A stretch of DNA of 64,000 bases, from NCBI RefSeq assembly GCF_002307475.1, contig NZ_NTMH01000040.1:558001-622000 (forward strand), written 5' to 3'. The position numbers and the translations under genes are program-made. The notes beneath the pieces are model-generated. The model saw nothing but the letters and a program-made list of their open reading frames with translations, was not told the origin of the DNA and did not search any database. Of the stretch, positions 1 through 8,657 are shown piece after piece; the stretch's first letter is position 1, and every line of letters begins with the position of its first letter. Source of the DNA: Pantoea allii (GTDB lineage Bacteria > Pseudomonadota > Gammaproteobacteria > Enterobacterales > Enterobacteriaceae).

Positions 1-185
1 CCCGCTTCGGTCAATACCACATTACGCCCGCGCCGTTCCAGCAAGGGAAGCTGTAGCGCACGTTCAAGTTGGGCGATCTGGCGGCTGACCACCGACGCGT
101 TAACGCCAAGGATATCTGCCGCGCGGCGAATGCCGCCTTGGTTACCCACTTCATACAGGTAACCCACCTGTTTATCCTGGAACAT
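1..185 (-). CDS. LysR-family transcriptional regulator, N-terminal part (cut by window edge)
   Basis: The minus strand is open from about 194 to base 1 and encodes a LysR-type winged helix-turn-helix. Readable parts are GGIRRAADILGVNASVVSRQ followed by IAQLERALQLPLLERRGR, the usual spacing of recognition helix and wing. Two ATGs are in frame, at 194 and 185. A GAGGGA Shine-Dalgarno touches the first but lies about nine bases before the second, so I place the start at 185. The effector-binding domain lies outside the window. The gene is divergent from the yjiH-yjiG-amidohydrolase operon and is its likely regulator. Family certain; identity unknown. Confidence 0.8.
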   Translation of the reverse strand, partial: MFQDKQVGYLYEVGNQGGIRRAADILGVNASVVSRQIAQLERALQLPLLERRGRNVVLTEA

Positions 186-363
186 CTGCCGCATTCCCTC
201 ATTACTGTTGACCTGAGAGCAACAATAACATCACTTGATGGCTATTTATCAAGCCGTTTAAATAGTGATAATCAAATTAACCGCCAAATTTGGTGCGTCA
301 GTAAAAAAGAAAAAGGAAATCAGTCTCACTGCACCAAAAGTGCGCCCAGAAAAGGGGATAACG

Positions 364-399
364 TATTTCATTGCGCTTTTACACACGCACAATGAAATA
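364..399. promoter_or_regulatory. 10-bp perfect inverted repeat in the lysR-yjiH divergent region
   Basis: TATTTCATTG (364-373) and CAATGAAATA (390-399) are exact reverse complements 16 bases apart. They sit in the roughly 370-base space between the LysR gene and yjiH, which holds no believable gene. A LysR operator is the natural reading; a hairpin in a leader transcript is the alternative. No single promoter stands out in this space. Confidence 0.45.
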
Positions 400-560
400 A
401 TTTTCCCGCTAATGCGCTTGAATTTCTCGCTATTTTTCGGGAAGGGTTTTTATTGCAAAAATCAGCCTGGTGAAAGGCGTTTATTTTACGGCTGGGCTAT
501 TCAGGCATGGATCCTGCTTAGTATCAGGACTTTTCCATTATACATGTAAAGAGAGATGAT

Positions 561-1244
561 ATGAGCGAATCAAAAACACTGAAGCAGCCAGAAAAAGAGG
601 CAGCAGAGGAGTGGAAAGTGGGGCCTGGCGCATGGATTTCACTGGTCATTGTGCTGCTGGTCTTCTCCGGCTTCTTTTTTAAAGTGGATGACATGGCCTG
701 GCTGGGCGCGTTCGATTTCACCACGCTTGGCGGCGCGTTCGGCACGATGAAGACGCCGGAAACCAACACCTTTATCGGCAGCGGCGGCCTGAGCGCCAAA
801 GCCGGTTTTCTTTTTGCGCTCTCGCTGGTGCCAACGGTGATGCTGGCGCTCGGCCTGCTGGAAATATTCACCCATTACGGTGCGATCCGTGCGGCGCATA
901 AATTACTCACGCCGCTGTTAAAACCGCTGCTCGGCATTCCAGGTTACACCGGTCTGGCATTAATTACCGATCTGCAAAGTACCGATGCCGGTGCGGCATT
1001 AACGAAAGAACTCTATGACAGCGAAAAGATCACCCGCAAAGATGTGGTGATTATGGGGTCATGGCAGTATTCCGGTGCCGGGTTGATTAATAACTATTTT
1101 TCCATCGGATCGGCAATGTTTGCTTCCTTAACCATCCCGATCATTATTCCGCTGGTTTTAATGTTTGTCCTGAAATTCGTTGGCGCAGCCGTGGTTCGCC
1201 TGGCATTAAATACTGTTTATAAGCGAGATTTCGACAATGAGTAA
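561..1244 (+). CDS. yjiH: YjiH-like inner-membrane protein (nucleoside-recognition/Gate domain)
   Basis: This 227-residue polytopic membrane protein has the length I remember for E. coli YjiH. Hydrophobic stretches lie at about residues 26-41, 79-98, 114-135 and 190-215. Between them is the Gate-type core, with the readable parts LLTPLLKPLLGIPGYTGLAL and YSGAGLINNYFSIGSAM. An AGAGAG Shine-Dalgarno precedes ATG 561. Its last codons overlap the start of yjiG by eight bases, so the two are translationally coupled. YjiH and YjiG probably form a two-part transporter or channel. The substrate is not known to me; the downstream amidohydrolase suggests an acylated amino acid or peptide-like compound. 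Confidence 0.85.
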   Translation: MSESKTLKQPEKEAAEEWKVGPGAWISLVIVLLVFSGFFFKVDDMAWLGAFDFTTLGGAFGTMKTPETNTFIGSGGLSAKAGFLFALSLVPTVMLALGLLEIFTHYGAIRAAHKLLTPLLKPLLGIPGYTGLALITDLQSTDAGAALTKELYDSEKITRKDVVIMGSWQYSGAGLINNYFSIGSAMFASLTIPIIIPLVLMFVLKFVGAAVVRLALNTVYKRDFDNE

Positions 1245-1704
1245 TCAAGCAAAAGTCTCCAGTAATCCGTTTGATATTTTCGTTATTGGCGCGCGCAAGG
1301 GTTTTCATATCGCCATTAATAATTTGATGCCGAATGTATTAATGGCCTATGTGATCGCCGAAATGCTCAATTTACTGGGCGTGATGCAGATTATTGGACA
1401 CGTTTGCGCACCGCTGATGGGGCTTTTCGGCCTGCCGGGCGAAGCGATCACCGTACTGTTAACCGCCTGGCTCTCTTCCTCTGCCGGAACCGGCGTGGCC
1501 GTTAGCCTGCTGAGCAAAGGCCAACTTGATGTGGGGCAGATCACCATTCTCGCGCCCGCCATCTTTTTGATGGGATCGCAACTCCAGTACATGGGGCGCC
1601 TGCTGGGCGTGGCCGATGTGCCGAAGAAGTACTGGCCGTTACTGATGGCGGTCAGCATTCTCAATGCCGTAATCGCCATGCTGATTATGCGCGTTATTGC
1701 CTGA
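1237..1704 (+). CDS. yjiG: YjiG-like inner-membrane protein (Gate domain partner of YjiH)
   Basis: This 155-residue hydrophobic protein is close in length to E. coli YjiG (about 153). The Gate/nucleoside-recognition pattern shows in GFHIAINNLMPNVLMAYVIA, in the small-residue loop AWLSSSAGTGVAVSLL, and in the final membrane helix. The start overlaps the end of yjiH, and the gene stops 17 bases before the GTG of the amidohydrolase, so the three form one operon. In E. coli the neighbour is isoaspartyl dipeptidase (iadA), whereas here it is an M20 enzyme. Function is inferred only from family and context. Confidence 0.85.
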   Translation: MSNQAKVSSNPFDIFVIGARKGFHIAINNLMPNVLMAYVIAEMLNLLGVMQIIGHVCAPLMGLFGLPGEAITVLLTAWLSSSAGTGVAVSLLSKGQLDVGQITILAPAIFLMGSQLQYMGRLLGVADVPKKYWPLLMAVSILNAVIAMLIMRVIA

Positions 1705-1721
1705 GCACTAAGGAGTAAGAC

Positions 1722-2825
1722 GTGTCACGTACACTTGAGCACTTTAATTACCTGCACCAAATCCCGGAACTGGGGTTCGAAGAGTACAAAACATCCGCCT
1801 ATATCGCGGACGTGCTGGCGGCGGCGGGCTACCAGGTTACGCGCAAGGTGAATAACACCACCGGTATTGTTGCCGTACTGGACAGCGGTAAGCCTGGTCC
1901 GACGCTGGCGCTGCGCGCCGATATGGATGCGCTGGGGCATATCATTGACGGCCAACATGTGGCGCGCCACACCTGTGGGCACGACGGCCATTCCACGGTC
2001 GTATTGACTACTGCCCAGGAGGTGATGGCGGAGGGGCTGGTGAAAAACGGCAAGCTGAAGTTTATCTTCCAGCCAGCCGAAGAGTTGGGCACCGGGGCGA
2101 TTGCCCTTACCGAAGGTGGCGTGTTGGATGATGTCGATATGTTGCTCGGCTTCCACCTGCGTCCGCTGGAGGAGTGCCCGATGGGGCAGGCCGTGCCAGC
2201 GATGTACTACTCGGCGTCCGCCACCGTTGAAGTGATGTTCCATGGCAAAGCGGCCCATGCTGCGCGCCCGCACTTAGGCGTCAATGCGCTGGATGCCGCT
2301 GCCCATGCGGTGCAGGCGGTGAACGGCATTCATCTTGCACCGTCGCTGACATGGAGCGCGAAAGCGACGCGTTTTCTCTGCGATGCGGGCGTCACCAATT
2401 CGATCCCGGATCAAGCGCAGGTGTGCTGGGATCTGCGTGCCGCAGAAAACGAAGCGATGGATGTCCTCAAGCCGCAGGTGCTGCGCGCAATTGAGAGCAG
2501 CGCCGCTGCGTATGGCGCGCGTGCGGACATCCGCGTTCTGAAAGAGATGCCCGCCGCCATTATCCATGACGAGGCAACCGAGGTGATCGCACGAGGTATT
2601 CGCCGTGTGTTTGGCGAAACCGGCCTCACAGCGCCGAAATCAACGCCGGGCAGTGAAGATTTCTTCCACTATTTGCGTCTTCGTCCGCAGATCAAAGGCG
2701 GCTTCTGGGGGCTGGGCGCTAACCTGACGCCCGGCCTGCATCATCCGGAGATGCATTTTGACCGCGACGCGCTCGCGCTTGGGGTGAAAGTGTTTAAAGC
2801 CTGCGTGCAGGATGTGCTTGGCTGA
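1722..2825 (+). CDS. M20 family (M20D-type) metal-dependent amidohydrolase/peptidase
   Basis: This 367-residue cytoplasmic enzyme should hydrolyse an N-acyl or N-carbamoyl amino acid, or a short peptide. It starts LHQIPELGFEE like other M20D members. It carries the metal motif CGHDGH at about residues 85-90, the catalytic/ligand pair EE at about 120-121 (QPAEE), a likely third-site His at about 145 (GFHL), and the C-terminal GLHHPEMHFD segment with the last metal His. The dimerisation or lid domain lies around residues 175-285. The start is GTG 1722 with AAGGAG six bases upstream. As last gene of the yjiHG operon it probably processes whatever YjiHG carry. AbgA/AbgB-like and hippuricase-like enzymes are alternatives that I cannot separate by eye. 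Confidence 0.85.
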   Translation: MSRTLEHFNYLHQIPELGFEEYKTSAYIADVLAAAGYQVTRKVNNTTGIVAVLDSGKPGPTLALRADMDALGHIIDGQHVARHTCGHDGHSTVVLTTAQEVMAEGLVKNGKLKFIFQPAEELGTGAIALTEGGVLDDVDMLLGFHLRPLEECPMGQAVPAMYYSASATVEVMFHGKAAHAARPHLGVNALDAAAHAVQAVNGIHLAPSLTWSAKATRFLCDAGVTNSIPDQAQVCWDLRAAENEAMDVLKPQVLRAIESSAAAYGARADIRVLKEMPAAIIHDEATEVIARGIRRVFGETGLTAPKSTPGSEDFFHYLRLRPQIKGGFWGLGANLTPGLHHPEMHFDRDALALGVKVFKACVQDVLG

Positions 2826-3281
2826 TAATCGTGGTTTTCAGCGTGACAGCCGCCTCGCGCTCGTCGGACATCGGTGTCGGAGAAGAGACAGACCTGACGA
2901 TGTTGTCCCACGGCGTGCCGCCCTGACAAAAGCCGTGGTTGTGGCCCTTTTTGGTCGGCAAGGCCGCTGACTGTGGCGCGATCGCCAATGCGCCTTTCTG
3001 ACCGGCTCTGGCGGTGTGCGGAGAGAAGGGGACCAGCCACCGCGCCGAACAGGGACGGCGCGGTGGCTCCGACTATCCCTGGCGTTAACGCTATCTGTCG
3101 CCGCCGTCAGTTTCACTCCATCAAGCTTCTACTAACCTTGATGTTCAGCCTGCTGATGGCGCGAATACAGCGGCAACATTGATCCATCGACGTTGCTTAA
3201 AACGCTCAGTCGCCAGTGCCACACTTTGCCTGCCGTCAGACCTCGCATTATCTCGCGTGCTGCCAGCCCGGGCGCAGCCTG
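2826..3281. other. Intergenic stretch, no recognised gene; possible decayed minus-strand coding DNA
   Basis: No intact gene is convincing here. On the minus strand short frames look protein-like but shift phase: a hydrophobic piece (TPGIVGATAPSLFGAVAGPL) near 3040-3100 and KKGHNHGFCQGGTPWDNIVR near 2890-2950. They could be remains of a gene downstream of the C45 fragment. I do not recognise the family. Confidence 0.3.
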
Positions 3282-3728
3282 TCATTCAATGCAGTACTGT
3301 CGCGCCGCATGGTGCCGATCCAGCGTAAAAACCTGCAAGGTCGTTTTCTCGTTATCCAGAATAAACACGGCCGTCGCAAGCGTGTTCTCTTCATCCGGAT
3401 CGTCGGGTGACAGACGATAAATGGGCAGGGCAGCGTTATGTTGATCAGAGAGGATGGCTTTTGCCGCCGCGCCATCAAGGTGTGCCTGTGTCTCCAGCCA
3501 TTCGTTTAAACGCTGCTGGCGTGAGCCGGAGCTCTCAGTAATCACCTGTTCAGTGGTAGCGAATTTTGCATGAATCAGGTGACTGGCATGGGCGAAGACA
3601 TCGCTCAGTGGTGTGACAGAACAGCCGGAACCGGTCGCTTCCACGGTAACGCCTGCGCCTGGGCGGACAGCCTGTGAGCAGCGGTGGCGGAGGGTAAAAG
3701 CCGCGTGCGTTATTTTGCATGATGTCAT
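3282..3728 (-). pseudogene. C-terminal remnant of a C45-type (acyl-CoA:6-aminopenicillanic acid acyltransferase-like) Ntn hydrolase
   Basis: From about residue 27 this 148-codon frame matches the back half of the C45/linear-amide hydrolase family. There is a VEATGSGCSV strand, then the VFAHASHLIHAKF segment that replaces the usual 'HxNHF' motif, then SSGSRQQRLNEWLETQ, ILSDQHNAALPIYR, and a final TLATAVFILDNE strand pair. The family is normally 330-400 residues with a self-processing N-terminal Cys. That half is missing, and the 26 codons before the match look random. The DNA upstream (3729-4000) shows only short shifted frames. I read it as a decayed gene, not a working enzyme. Recognition rests on motif order alone. 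Confidence 0.55.
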
Positions 3729-4120
3729 CTATCGGGTCTTTGGCGATGCAGACCCACGAAATGCCGGTATCTGTTCAGAGGATGGCCGTATTACCGCGTT
3801 TTTTTGCCACGGTTTTGACAGCGGCCCGGCCCGAATATATGTCACAACTTTTGCACTGGTGACGGAATGTTTCAAATAGCGTCGCGTTGTATTTTCTGGA
3901 TCATTGCAGTGCGCATTGCACCCTGATCTCATGCTTAATATCGCCATAAACATCGACGGATATTTTTATTTCTGTTTAAACGCCTTCCTGAAACCCTTAT
4001 CTGTCAGGTTCTGTGATCCAGAATGTTTCTTACATAAACAGTTACGACAGTAAAATAGTGCTGGCACACAATATGCTTTATTCCCACGTACAACATCTAA
4101 TAATCAGATAAGGGCATATC
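3729..4120. other. Intergenic region upstream of the permease
   Basis: This stretch of about 390 bases has no convincing gene. The part nearest the permease is AT-rich and should carry its promoter. ATAAGGGCATATC before ATG 4121 gives a weak Shine-Dalgarno. Confidence 0.35.
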
Positions 4121-5701
4121 ATGGCATCTACAGGTCTCAAAAAGAAATTAGGGTTGGTCGATCTGTCATTACTTGGCATCGGCTCAATGATCGGTTCGGG
4201 CTGGTTATATGCCGCGCTTAACAGCTCTGGTTATGCGGGCAGCCATACCGGCTGGGCATGGGTGCTGGGTGCCGTGATCGTGCTGATGATTGGCCTGGTT
4301 TACGCCGAGCTGTCCTCGGCACTGCCGCGCGCAGGGGGTTTTGTTCGCTATCCCAATTATTCCCACGGCAACATCGTCGGCTTCGTGATTGGTGTCAGTT
4401 CTCTGCTGGCTTATACCAGCACTGCCGGCGTCGAAGTGGAGGCCGTGCGTCAGTATGCAATCTATTGGTGGCCCGCGCTGGGGCACACGGACGGCAGCCC
4501 TACGGGGTTAGGGTTTGTTGTACAGATTGGGCTGCTGGTGGTGTTTTTCCTGCTTAACTACTGGAGCGTCAGCTTCTTTGGTCGCGTTAACACCATTGTC
4601 ACCACCTTCAAATTTATCGTGCCGTTACTGACTATCATCACGCTCCTGCTTTACTTCCATGCGCCGAACCTTGATGTGCCACCGTCACCACCTGGCGGTG
4701 CACATGGCGTTTTCAGCTCGCTGACGGGGGCTGGGATTGTCTTTGCCTACCTCGGCTTTCGTCAGGCCGTGGATTTTGCCAGTGAAGCCAAAGATCCACA
4801 GCGCAACGTGCCTCTGGCAATTGGTATTGCCATTGCTGTCAGCTTCGTGATTTACCTGGCCCTGCAATATGCCTTTATGGGGGCAGTACCGGCCGATTTG
4901 CTGTCACAACATGGCTGGGCAGGGTTGAAGGAGGTATTCCAGTCTCCCTATGCCGACCTGGCGCGCAGCCTGGGGCTGACCTGGCTGATTAACCTGATTC
5001 TCATCGATGCGGTGATTTCGCCTGCCGGGACCGGCAACATCTATCTGGCAGGAGCCGCACGCGTGCTGTTTGCCTGGGCGCGTAACGGTCATCTGTTCAA
5101 AGTGTTTGGTGAAGTGGATGCAAAATCTGGCGTACCTCGTGGCGCGTTATGGCTATCGCTGGTGCTGGCCATTGCCTGGACGCTGCCCTCTGAGTTTCAG
5201 GTCTGGGGCGGATTAATTGGCGCAGTAACCTCGGCAACGGTCTTTACCTACATGCCCGGCCCGATAACCCTTGGCGCGTTCCGTAATCACCTGCCCGATA
5301 TGCAGCGTCCGTTCCGTCTGCCTGTCGCGGCGTTTCTCAGTCCGCTGGCGTTTGTAGCCAGTACACTTTTGATTTACTGGAGCGGCTGGTCCGTGAATGA
5401 GATCCTCATTCCGATTCTGATTGTTGCCTGGGTCGCTTATGCGATTTTTGGTAAAAAGAACAGCCAGTTCAGTCAGGATTTACGGTGCGCATGGTGGCTG
5501 CTGGCTTATTACATCGCGGTAATGGTGATTTCTATGCTCGGTACCTACGGCGGAAGCGGGGCGATTGGTGCACCCTTAGATATGATCCTCATCATTGTCG
5601 CGTCTCTGGTCTGCTACTTTTGGGGCGTTAAAGCCAGCCTGTCGAAACCTAACATTACTGATGAGGACGATGAGTCCGCCTCCTTTGGCAAACACGCATA
5701 A
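4121..5701 (+). CDS. APC-superfamily amino-acid permease
   Basis: This 526-residue inner-membrane transporter belongs to the amino acid-polyamine-organocation superfamily. The first helix carries the APC signature GIGSMIGSGWLY at about residues 20-31, where the unwound GSG contacts the substrate. Helix 3 begins with the conserved YAELSSALPRAGGFVRYP. About twelve hydrophobic segments are visible, and the tail is short and acidic. It resembles the group often annotated as aspartate:proton symporters (YveA-like), but the substrate cannot be read from the sequence. It stands alone, followed closely by a strong hairpin. An amino-acid permease beside an amidohydrolase and a C45 remnant would suit acyl-amino-acid use, which is only inference. 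Confidence 0.85.
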   Translation: MASTGLKKKLGLVDLSLLGIGSMIGSGWLYAALNSSGYAGSHTGWAWVLGAVIVLMIGLVYAELSSALPRAGGFVRYPNYSHGNIVGFVIGVSSLLAYTSTAGVEVEAVRQYAIYWWPALGHTDGSPTGLGFVVQIGLLVVFFLLNYWSVSFFGRVNTIVTTFKFIVPLLTIITLLLYFHAPNLDVPPSPPGGAHGVFSSLTGAGIVFAYLGFRQAVDFASEAKDPQRNVPLAIGIAIAVSFVIYLALQYAFMGAVPADLLSQHGWAGLKEVFQSPYADLARSLGLTWLINLILIDAVISPAGTGNIYLAGAARVLFAWARNGHLFKVFGEVDAKSGVPRGALWLSLVLAIAWTLPSEFQVWGGLIGAVTSATVFTYMPGPITLGAFRNHLPDMQRPFRLPVAAFLSPLAFVASTLLIYWSGWSVNEILIPILIVAWVAYAIFGKKNSQFSQDLRCAWWLLAYYIAVMVISMLGTYGGSGAIGAPLDMILIIVASLVCYFWGVKASLSKPNITDEDDESASFGKHA

Positions 5702-5716
5702 TAATGTTTATCGCCT

Positions 5717-5743
5717 GCACCTGTGCCCTGGCACAGGTGCTTT
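5717..5743 (+). terminator. Strong hairpin after the APC permease
   Basis: GCACCTGTGCC (5717-5727) and GGCACAGGTGC (5730-5740) pair perfectly over 11 bases, followed by TTT. The structure starts 15 bases after the permease stop. The short T run makes it a moderate intrinsic terminator. Confidence 0.6.
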
Positions 5744-6015
5744 CCCGCGCGCCGGGAGACCGCATTGGCGCGTGTCGGCACTTGCCGGGCATGGCGCAGT
5801 CCTGTTTGGCAGAAAGAAGGCGGATAACGTGGTGTACATGCAGAGGGCGCATTATCGCTATGATCAAAATACCTGCGCATCAACCCGGTTAGCGATGGGA
5901 ACGGGGGATTCCACGAGTGACGATATTGGGGATGAGCTGGTGTAAGGAAGCAGACTGGACAGGCCGTGGATAGGCAAAAAATGATGCACGGCTTAGCGCG
6001 CATCATGTATCGAAA

Positions 6016-6264
6016 TTAGTCCTCGTTGCCCCACTGATTCAGGAAGGTCGCTATCTCATCAATGCGCTGTTCATTAATGCCCGCTTCAACGGCCATCTCT
6101 TTCTGCGCGTCTTCGCTGATTTCTTCATTATTCATTAAACGGCCAATCAGCAACTGGAAATAGTGCGCCAGCGCGTCACGTTCCGATTCGCTTACCGGCA
6201 TTTCCGTTTCCGACGAATACTCATCGGCAATGTCATAATATTTCAGTGAGACTTCATTGTTCAT
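6016..6264 (-). CDS. ymjA: YmjA family protein (DUF2543)
   Basis: This 82-residue acidic protein matches E. coli YmjA as I remember it along its whole length: KYYDIADEY near the start, [20 protein letters not shown] in the middle, and [15 protein letters not shown] at the end. It has no signal peptide or membrane segment, is predicted mostly helical, and is probably cytoplasmic. Function is unknown. It stands alone, with free space on both sides; the next gene upstream, at 6543, is 278 bases away. Confidence 0.85.
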   Translation of the reverse strand: MNNEVSLKYYDIADEYSSETEMPVSESERDALAHYFQLLIGRLMNNEEISEDAQKEMAVEAGINEQRIDEIATFLNQWGNED

Positions 6265-6542
6265 ATCTTGCCCTCAGGGTGACGACCTGTATTTTTTGAC
6301 TGAATCGAATGGGGTAATCATATCATTCATATAGCGATTTTTCTGCCAGTTAGCGCTGTTGGGGCGGAAAAGTCAGTAGCACATGGGCATGAGCTTGTTT
6401 ACATATGTGTGGCCAGGCACGGAAAAGGGGGGAAGCGCTGGATCAAGCGTGATGGGCGTAGTTATTGAAAAGGTCGATTGCTACTGAGAAGGCAGTACTG
6501 TCCAGGTCAACCAGACAGTGAGCCACCACAAAGTGGTGTTTA

Positions 6543-6977
6543 TCATGAAGACTTATCCAGATAGGGGAAAAGAAACGTCTCGACCGCCTGTTTTCCGATA
6601 CCTGATGTAAGGCTGATACCCGCATTTTTTAAAATATTGAGTCCCGCGCCTCTGTTTTTAGGGTGCGGATCTTCCATGGCAATATAAATGTGCCCCGGCT
6701 TTAGCTCTGCAAGCATTAAAGCACAAGAGGGCGTTCTGCCCTGAAAAGAGCAGGGTTCAAGAGTGACATATACTTCGCATTCGCTAATGGGGAATGTAAG
6801 CTTTGTGAGCGCATCGATTTCGGCATGGTGGTGGCCTGGTGGATGTGTAAAACCCTTAGCAACGACAACGCCGTTATGAACAATAACGCAGCCGACAGGG
6901 GGATTAGGTCTGCATTCTGGCAATGCCCGGCGGGAATATTCAAGCGCCAACATCATGAATTTGAGCTTTTCTTCCAT
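6543..6977 (-). CDS. Stand-alone RibD-like pyrimidine deaminase domain
   Basis: This 144-residue protein is a cytidine-deaminase-fold domain of the riboflavin-specific (RibD N-terminal) type. It shows RPNPPVGCVIV at about residues 23-33, the zinc motif HAE at 51-53 with catalytic Glu53, and PC-x8-C at 75-85 (zinc ligands Cys76 and Cys85). EDPHPKNRGAGL near 101-112 matches the RibD 'DPNPxVxGxG' loop. Full RibD is about 360 residues with a C-terminal reductase, and that domain is absent because the frame stops normally. No other riboflavin gene is nearby. It may act on a ribosylaminopyrimidine in another pathway, or be a housekeeping paralogue. Confidence 0.75.
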   Translation of the reverse strand: MEEKLKFMMLALEYSRRALPECRPNPPVGCVIVHNGVVVAKGFTHPPGHHHAEIDALTKLTFPISECEVYVTLEPCSFQGRTPSCALMLAELKPGHIYIAMEDPHPKNRGAGLNILKNAGISLTSGIGKQAVETFLFPYLDKSS

Positions 6978-7149
6978 ATGATTTTATCTGTTGAATGTCT
7001 GGGATCTAAAACCAGCAATCTTTAAGGCTACTGTTATTAATGTCCAGCCATTTCGTTGACTCACCAACCGCGCTTAGTTCGGATGAGTGAGTCATTATTA
7101 TTAATTTCTGACCCTGTGTTTTATGTTTAACAGGCAAACAGTTTGGATT

Positions 7150-7545
7150 TTACTTGTTCTGGTAAAGATCCCAACGGTTGCCATAAATATCTTCAAATAC
7201 CACCACGGTGCCGTACTCTTCTTCACGCGGTTCCTCACAGAACGTCACACCTTTGGCTTTCATGGCATTGTAGTCGTGCCAAAAATCGCTGCTCTGCAGG
7301 AACAGAAAAACGCGGCCACCGCACTGATTACCAATAGCGCTCTCCTGGCGCTCATTGGAAGCACGGGCCAGAAGAAGATTGCAATCGCTTTCCGGATTGG
7401 GCGTGACGACTACCCAGCGTTTACCCGGCTGCGGTGTGTCTTCCACAAGCGTAAAGCCCAGCTTGTCAGTGTAATAGTCAATGGCGCGATCGTAGTCATC
7501 AACCACAATGGCGACATAACCCAGGCACCGTTTTTGGGTTCTCAT
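7150..7545 (-). CDS. VOC/glyoxalase-fold protein
   Basis: This 131-residue single-domain protein has two beta-alpha-beta-beta-beta repeats of the vicinal-oxygen-chelate fold. The first begins with GYVAIVVDDYDRAIDYYTDKLGF and the second with RVFLFLQSSDFWHDYNAMKAKGV. It ends GNRWDLYQ, whose Asp/Glu-type position usually holds a metal ligand. The canonical first-strand His is replaced (LGYVAI), so it may not be a metal-dependent glyoxalase. Such proteins act as lyases, dioxygenases or drug-binding proteins. It is monocistronic with no diagnostic neighbour. Confidence 0.75.
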   Translation of the reverse strand: MRTQKRCLGYVAIVVDDYDRAIDYYTDKLGFTLVEDTPQPGKRWVVVTPNPESDCNLLLARASNERQESAIGNQCGGRVFLFLQSSDFWHDYNAMKAKGVTFCEEPREEEYGTVVVFEDIYGNRWDLYQNK

Positions 7546-7992
7546 TTTTTGCTCCGTCAGATTTCAGGTGAAGTTGCCCGATAAAGACATTTACCATAAA
7601 CGGCCCCCTTTTTCTGTTGGGATCGTTTCACTCTGTTGAGGCCGAGTTAAACAAAACCCCAAAGTCCAGCTCACCCTGACAGCGATAACCGCTACTGCAT
7701 AACCCGCACACGCGCTTTTACAGATGACAATCTCGTCAGGCTTAACTTCGGGGGTAATCATCGGCTCGACGTTTCACCCAGACTGACAGGGATATGATAA
7801 AAGCCAGAGAAGACAGGCTCGTCCAGCGCAGGGTCTTGATATTTTGTCAGGGTGAGCAGGTCATATTCATCTCGTCGCACCTCAGCCCTTGCAGGGAGAA
7901 TTGACTGATATATCCTGGCCTTTAAAAGGGAACGTCAGAAAAAGCCGGTCTGTAGGCGCACTGAAGGGGAAAGGATCGCATCCTGCCGCTGA
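7546..7992. other. Intergenic region with an unrecognised minus-strand frame (7758-7937)
   Basis: Between the VOC gene and the AraC remnant no full gene is evident. A minus-strand frame of about 59 codons ends at 7758. It reads protein-like (RRDEYDLLTLTKYQDPALDE, then PVFSGFYHIPVSLGE) and stops at a normal TGA. It has no credible start, so it may be the 3' end of a lost gene. I cannot assign a family. Confidence 0.25.
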
Positions 7993-8454
7993 ATGCTTGC
8001 TGCACGAAAAGGTCTGCATAATCACTACATATTGCGGACGTGCGGCGGGCAGTTTTTTGAGCCGTCGCTGCGCCAGCGGCTGGCGGACCTTGATAAAACG
8101 GCGAGTATGGCTGAAAGGGTACATTGCATCTTGCTGGAGAGTTTGCCTGCTGGCGAAACCGCAATGCAGACGGTCTGTCGCAAGCTGGCAGTCAGCTCCC
8201 GGACGCTGCAGCGCAAACTGCAGAATGAAGGCACCTCGTTTCAGCAGATCCTCGACAAGGTAAGGGAATCTCTCGCGATACATTATCTGCGCAGTACCGC
8301 TATGTCGGGTGCGGAAATTTTGTTCCTGCTCGGTTTTGAAGACGACAACTCCTTTGCCAGAGCGTTTCACGCCTGGACAGGAAAAACATCCCAGGCCGAA
8401 CGAACGGCTGATTCGACAGAGGTTATGCCGCCTGCGGAAGATGAAAAAGATTAA
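7993..8454 (+). pseudogene. AraC-family regulator, C-terminal DNA-binding remnant
   Basis: From about residue 22 this 153-codon frame is the C-terminal part of an AraC regulator of the type with an arabinose-binding-like N-terminal domain. The double helix-turn-helix is clear: MQTVCRKLAVSSRTLQRKLQ, then AEILFLLGFEDDNSFARAFH and WTGKTSQAER. Members are normally about 330 residues; roughly 200 residues of sensor domain are missing, and the upstream DNA gives no matching frame. The last 17 residues are untypical. It may still be expressed as a bare DNA-binding domain, but truncation by decay is simpler. Confidence 0.65.
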
Positions 8455-8657
8455 CATGGGTGCTTTTTGCCGGTGAAGCGGCAAAGCGGATATGACGGGC
8501 CAGACCGAAGGCCGTTTCTTTCTTCAGGAAGATATTTTACCCGTTCTGGCAGACTTACATCGCCAGACGGCCCCAGATCCCGTTAAAGTAGTCCGGCAGG
8601 CAGGTCAGCCTGCTCTATCACAAGTGAAAATATCTCATCATACAGGTAACGTCGGTC

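Noticed and set aside
265-549. 94-codon plus-strand frame before yjiH
   Set aside because: Untypical composition, no Shine-Dalgarno, and it covers the divergent promoter and its palindrome.
7882-8484. 200-codon minus-strand frame
   Set aside because: It runs antisense to the clear AraC remnant and has Arg/Gln-rich shadow-type composition.
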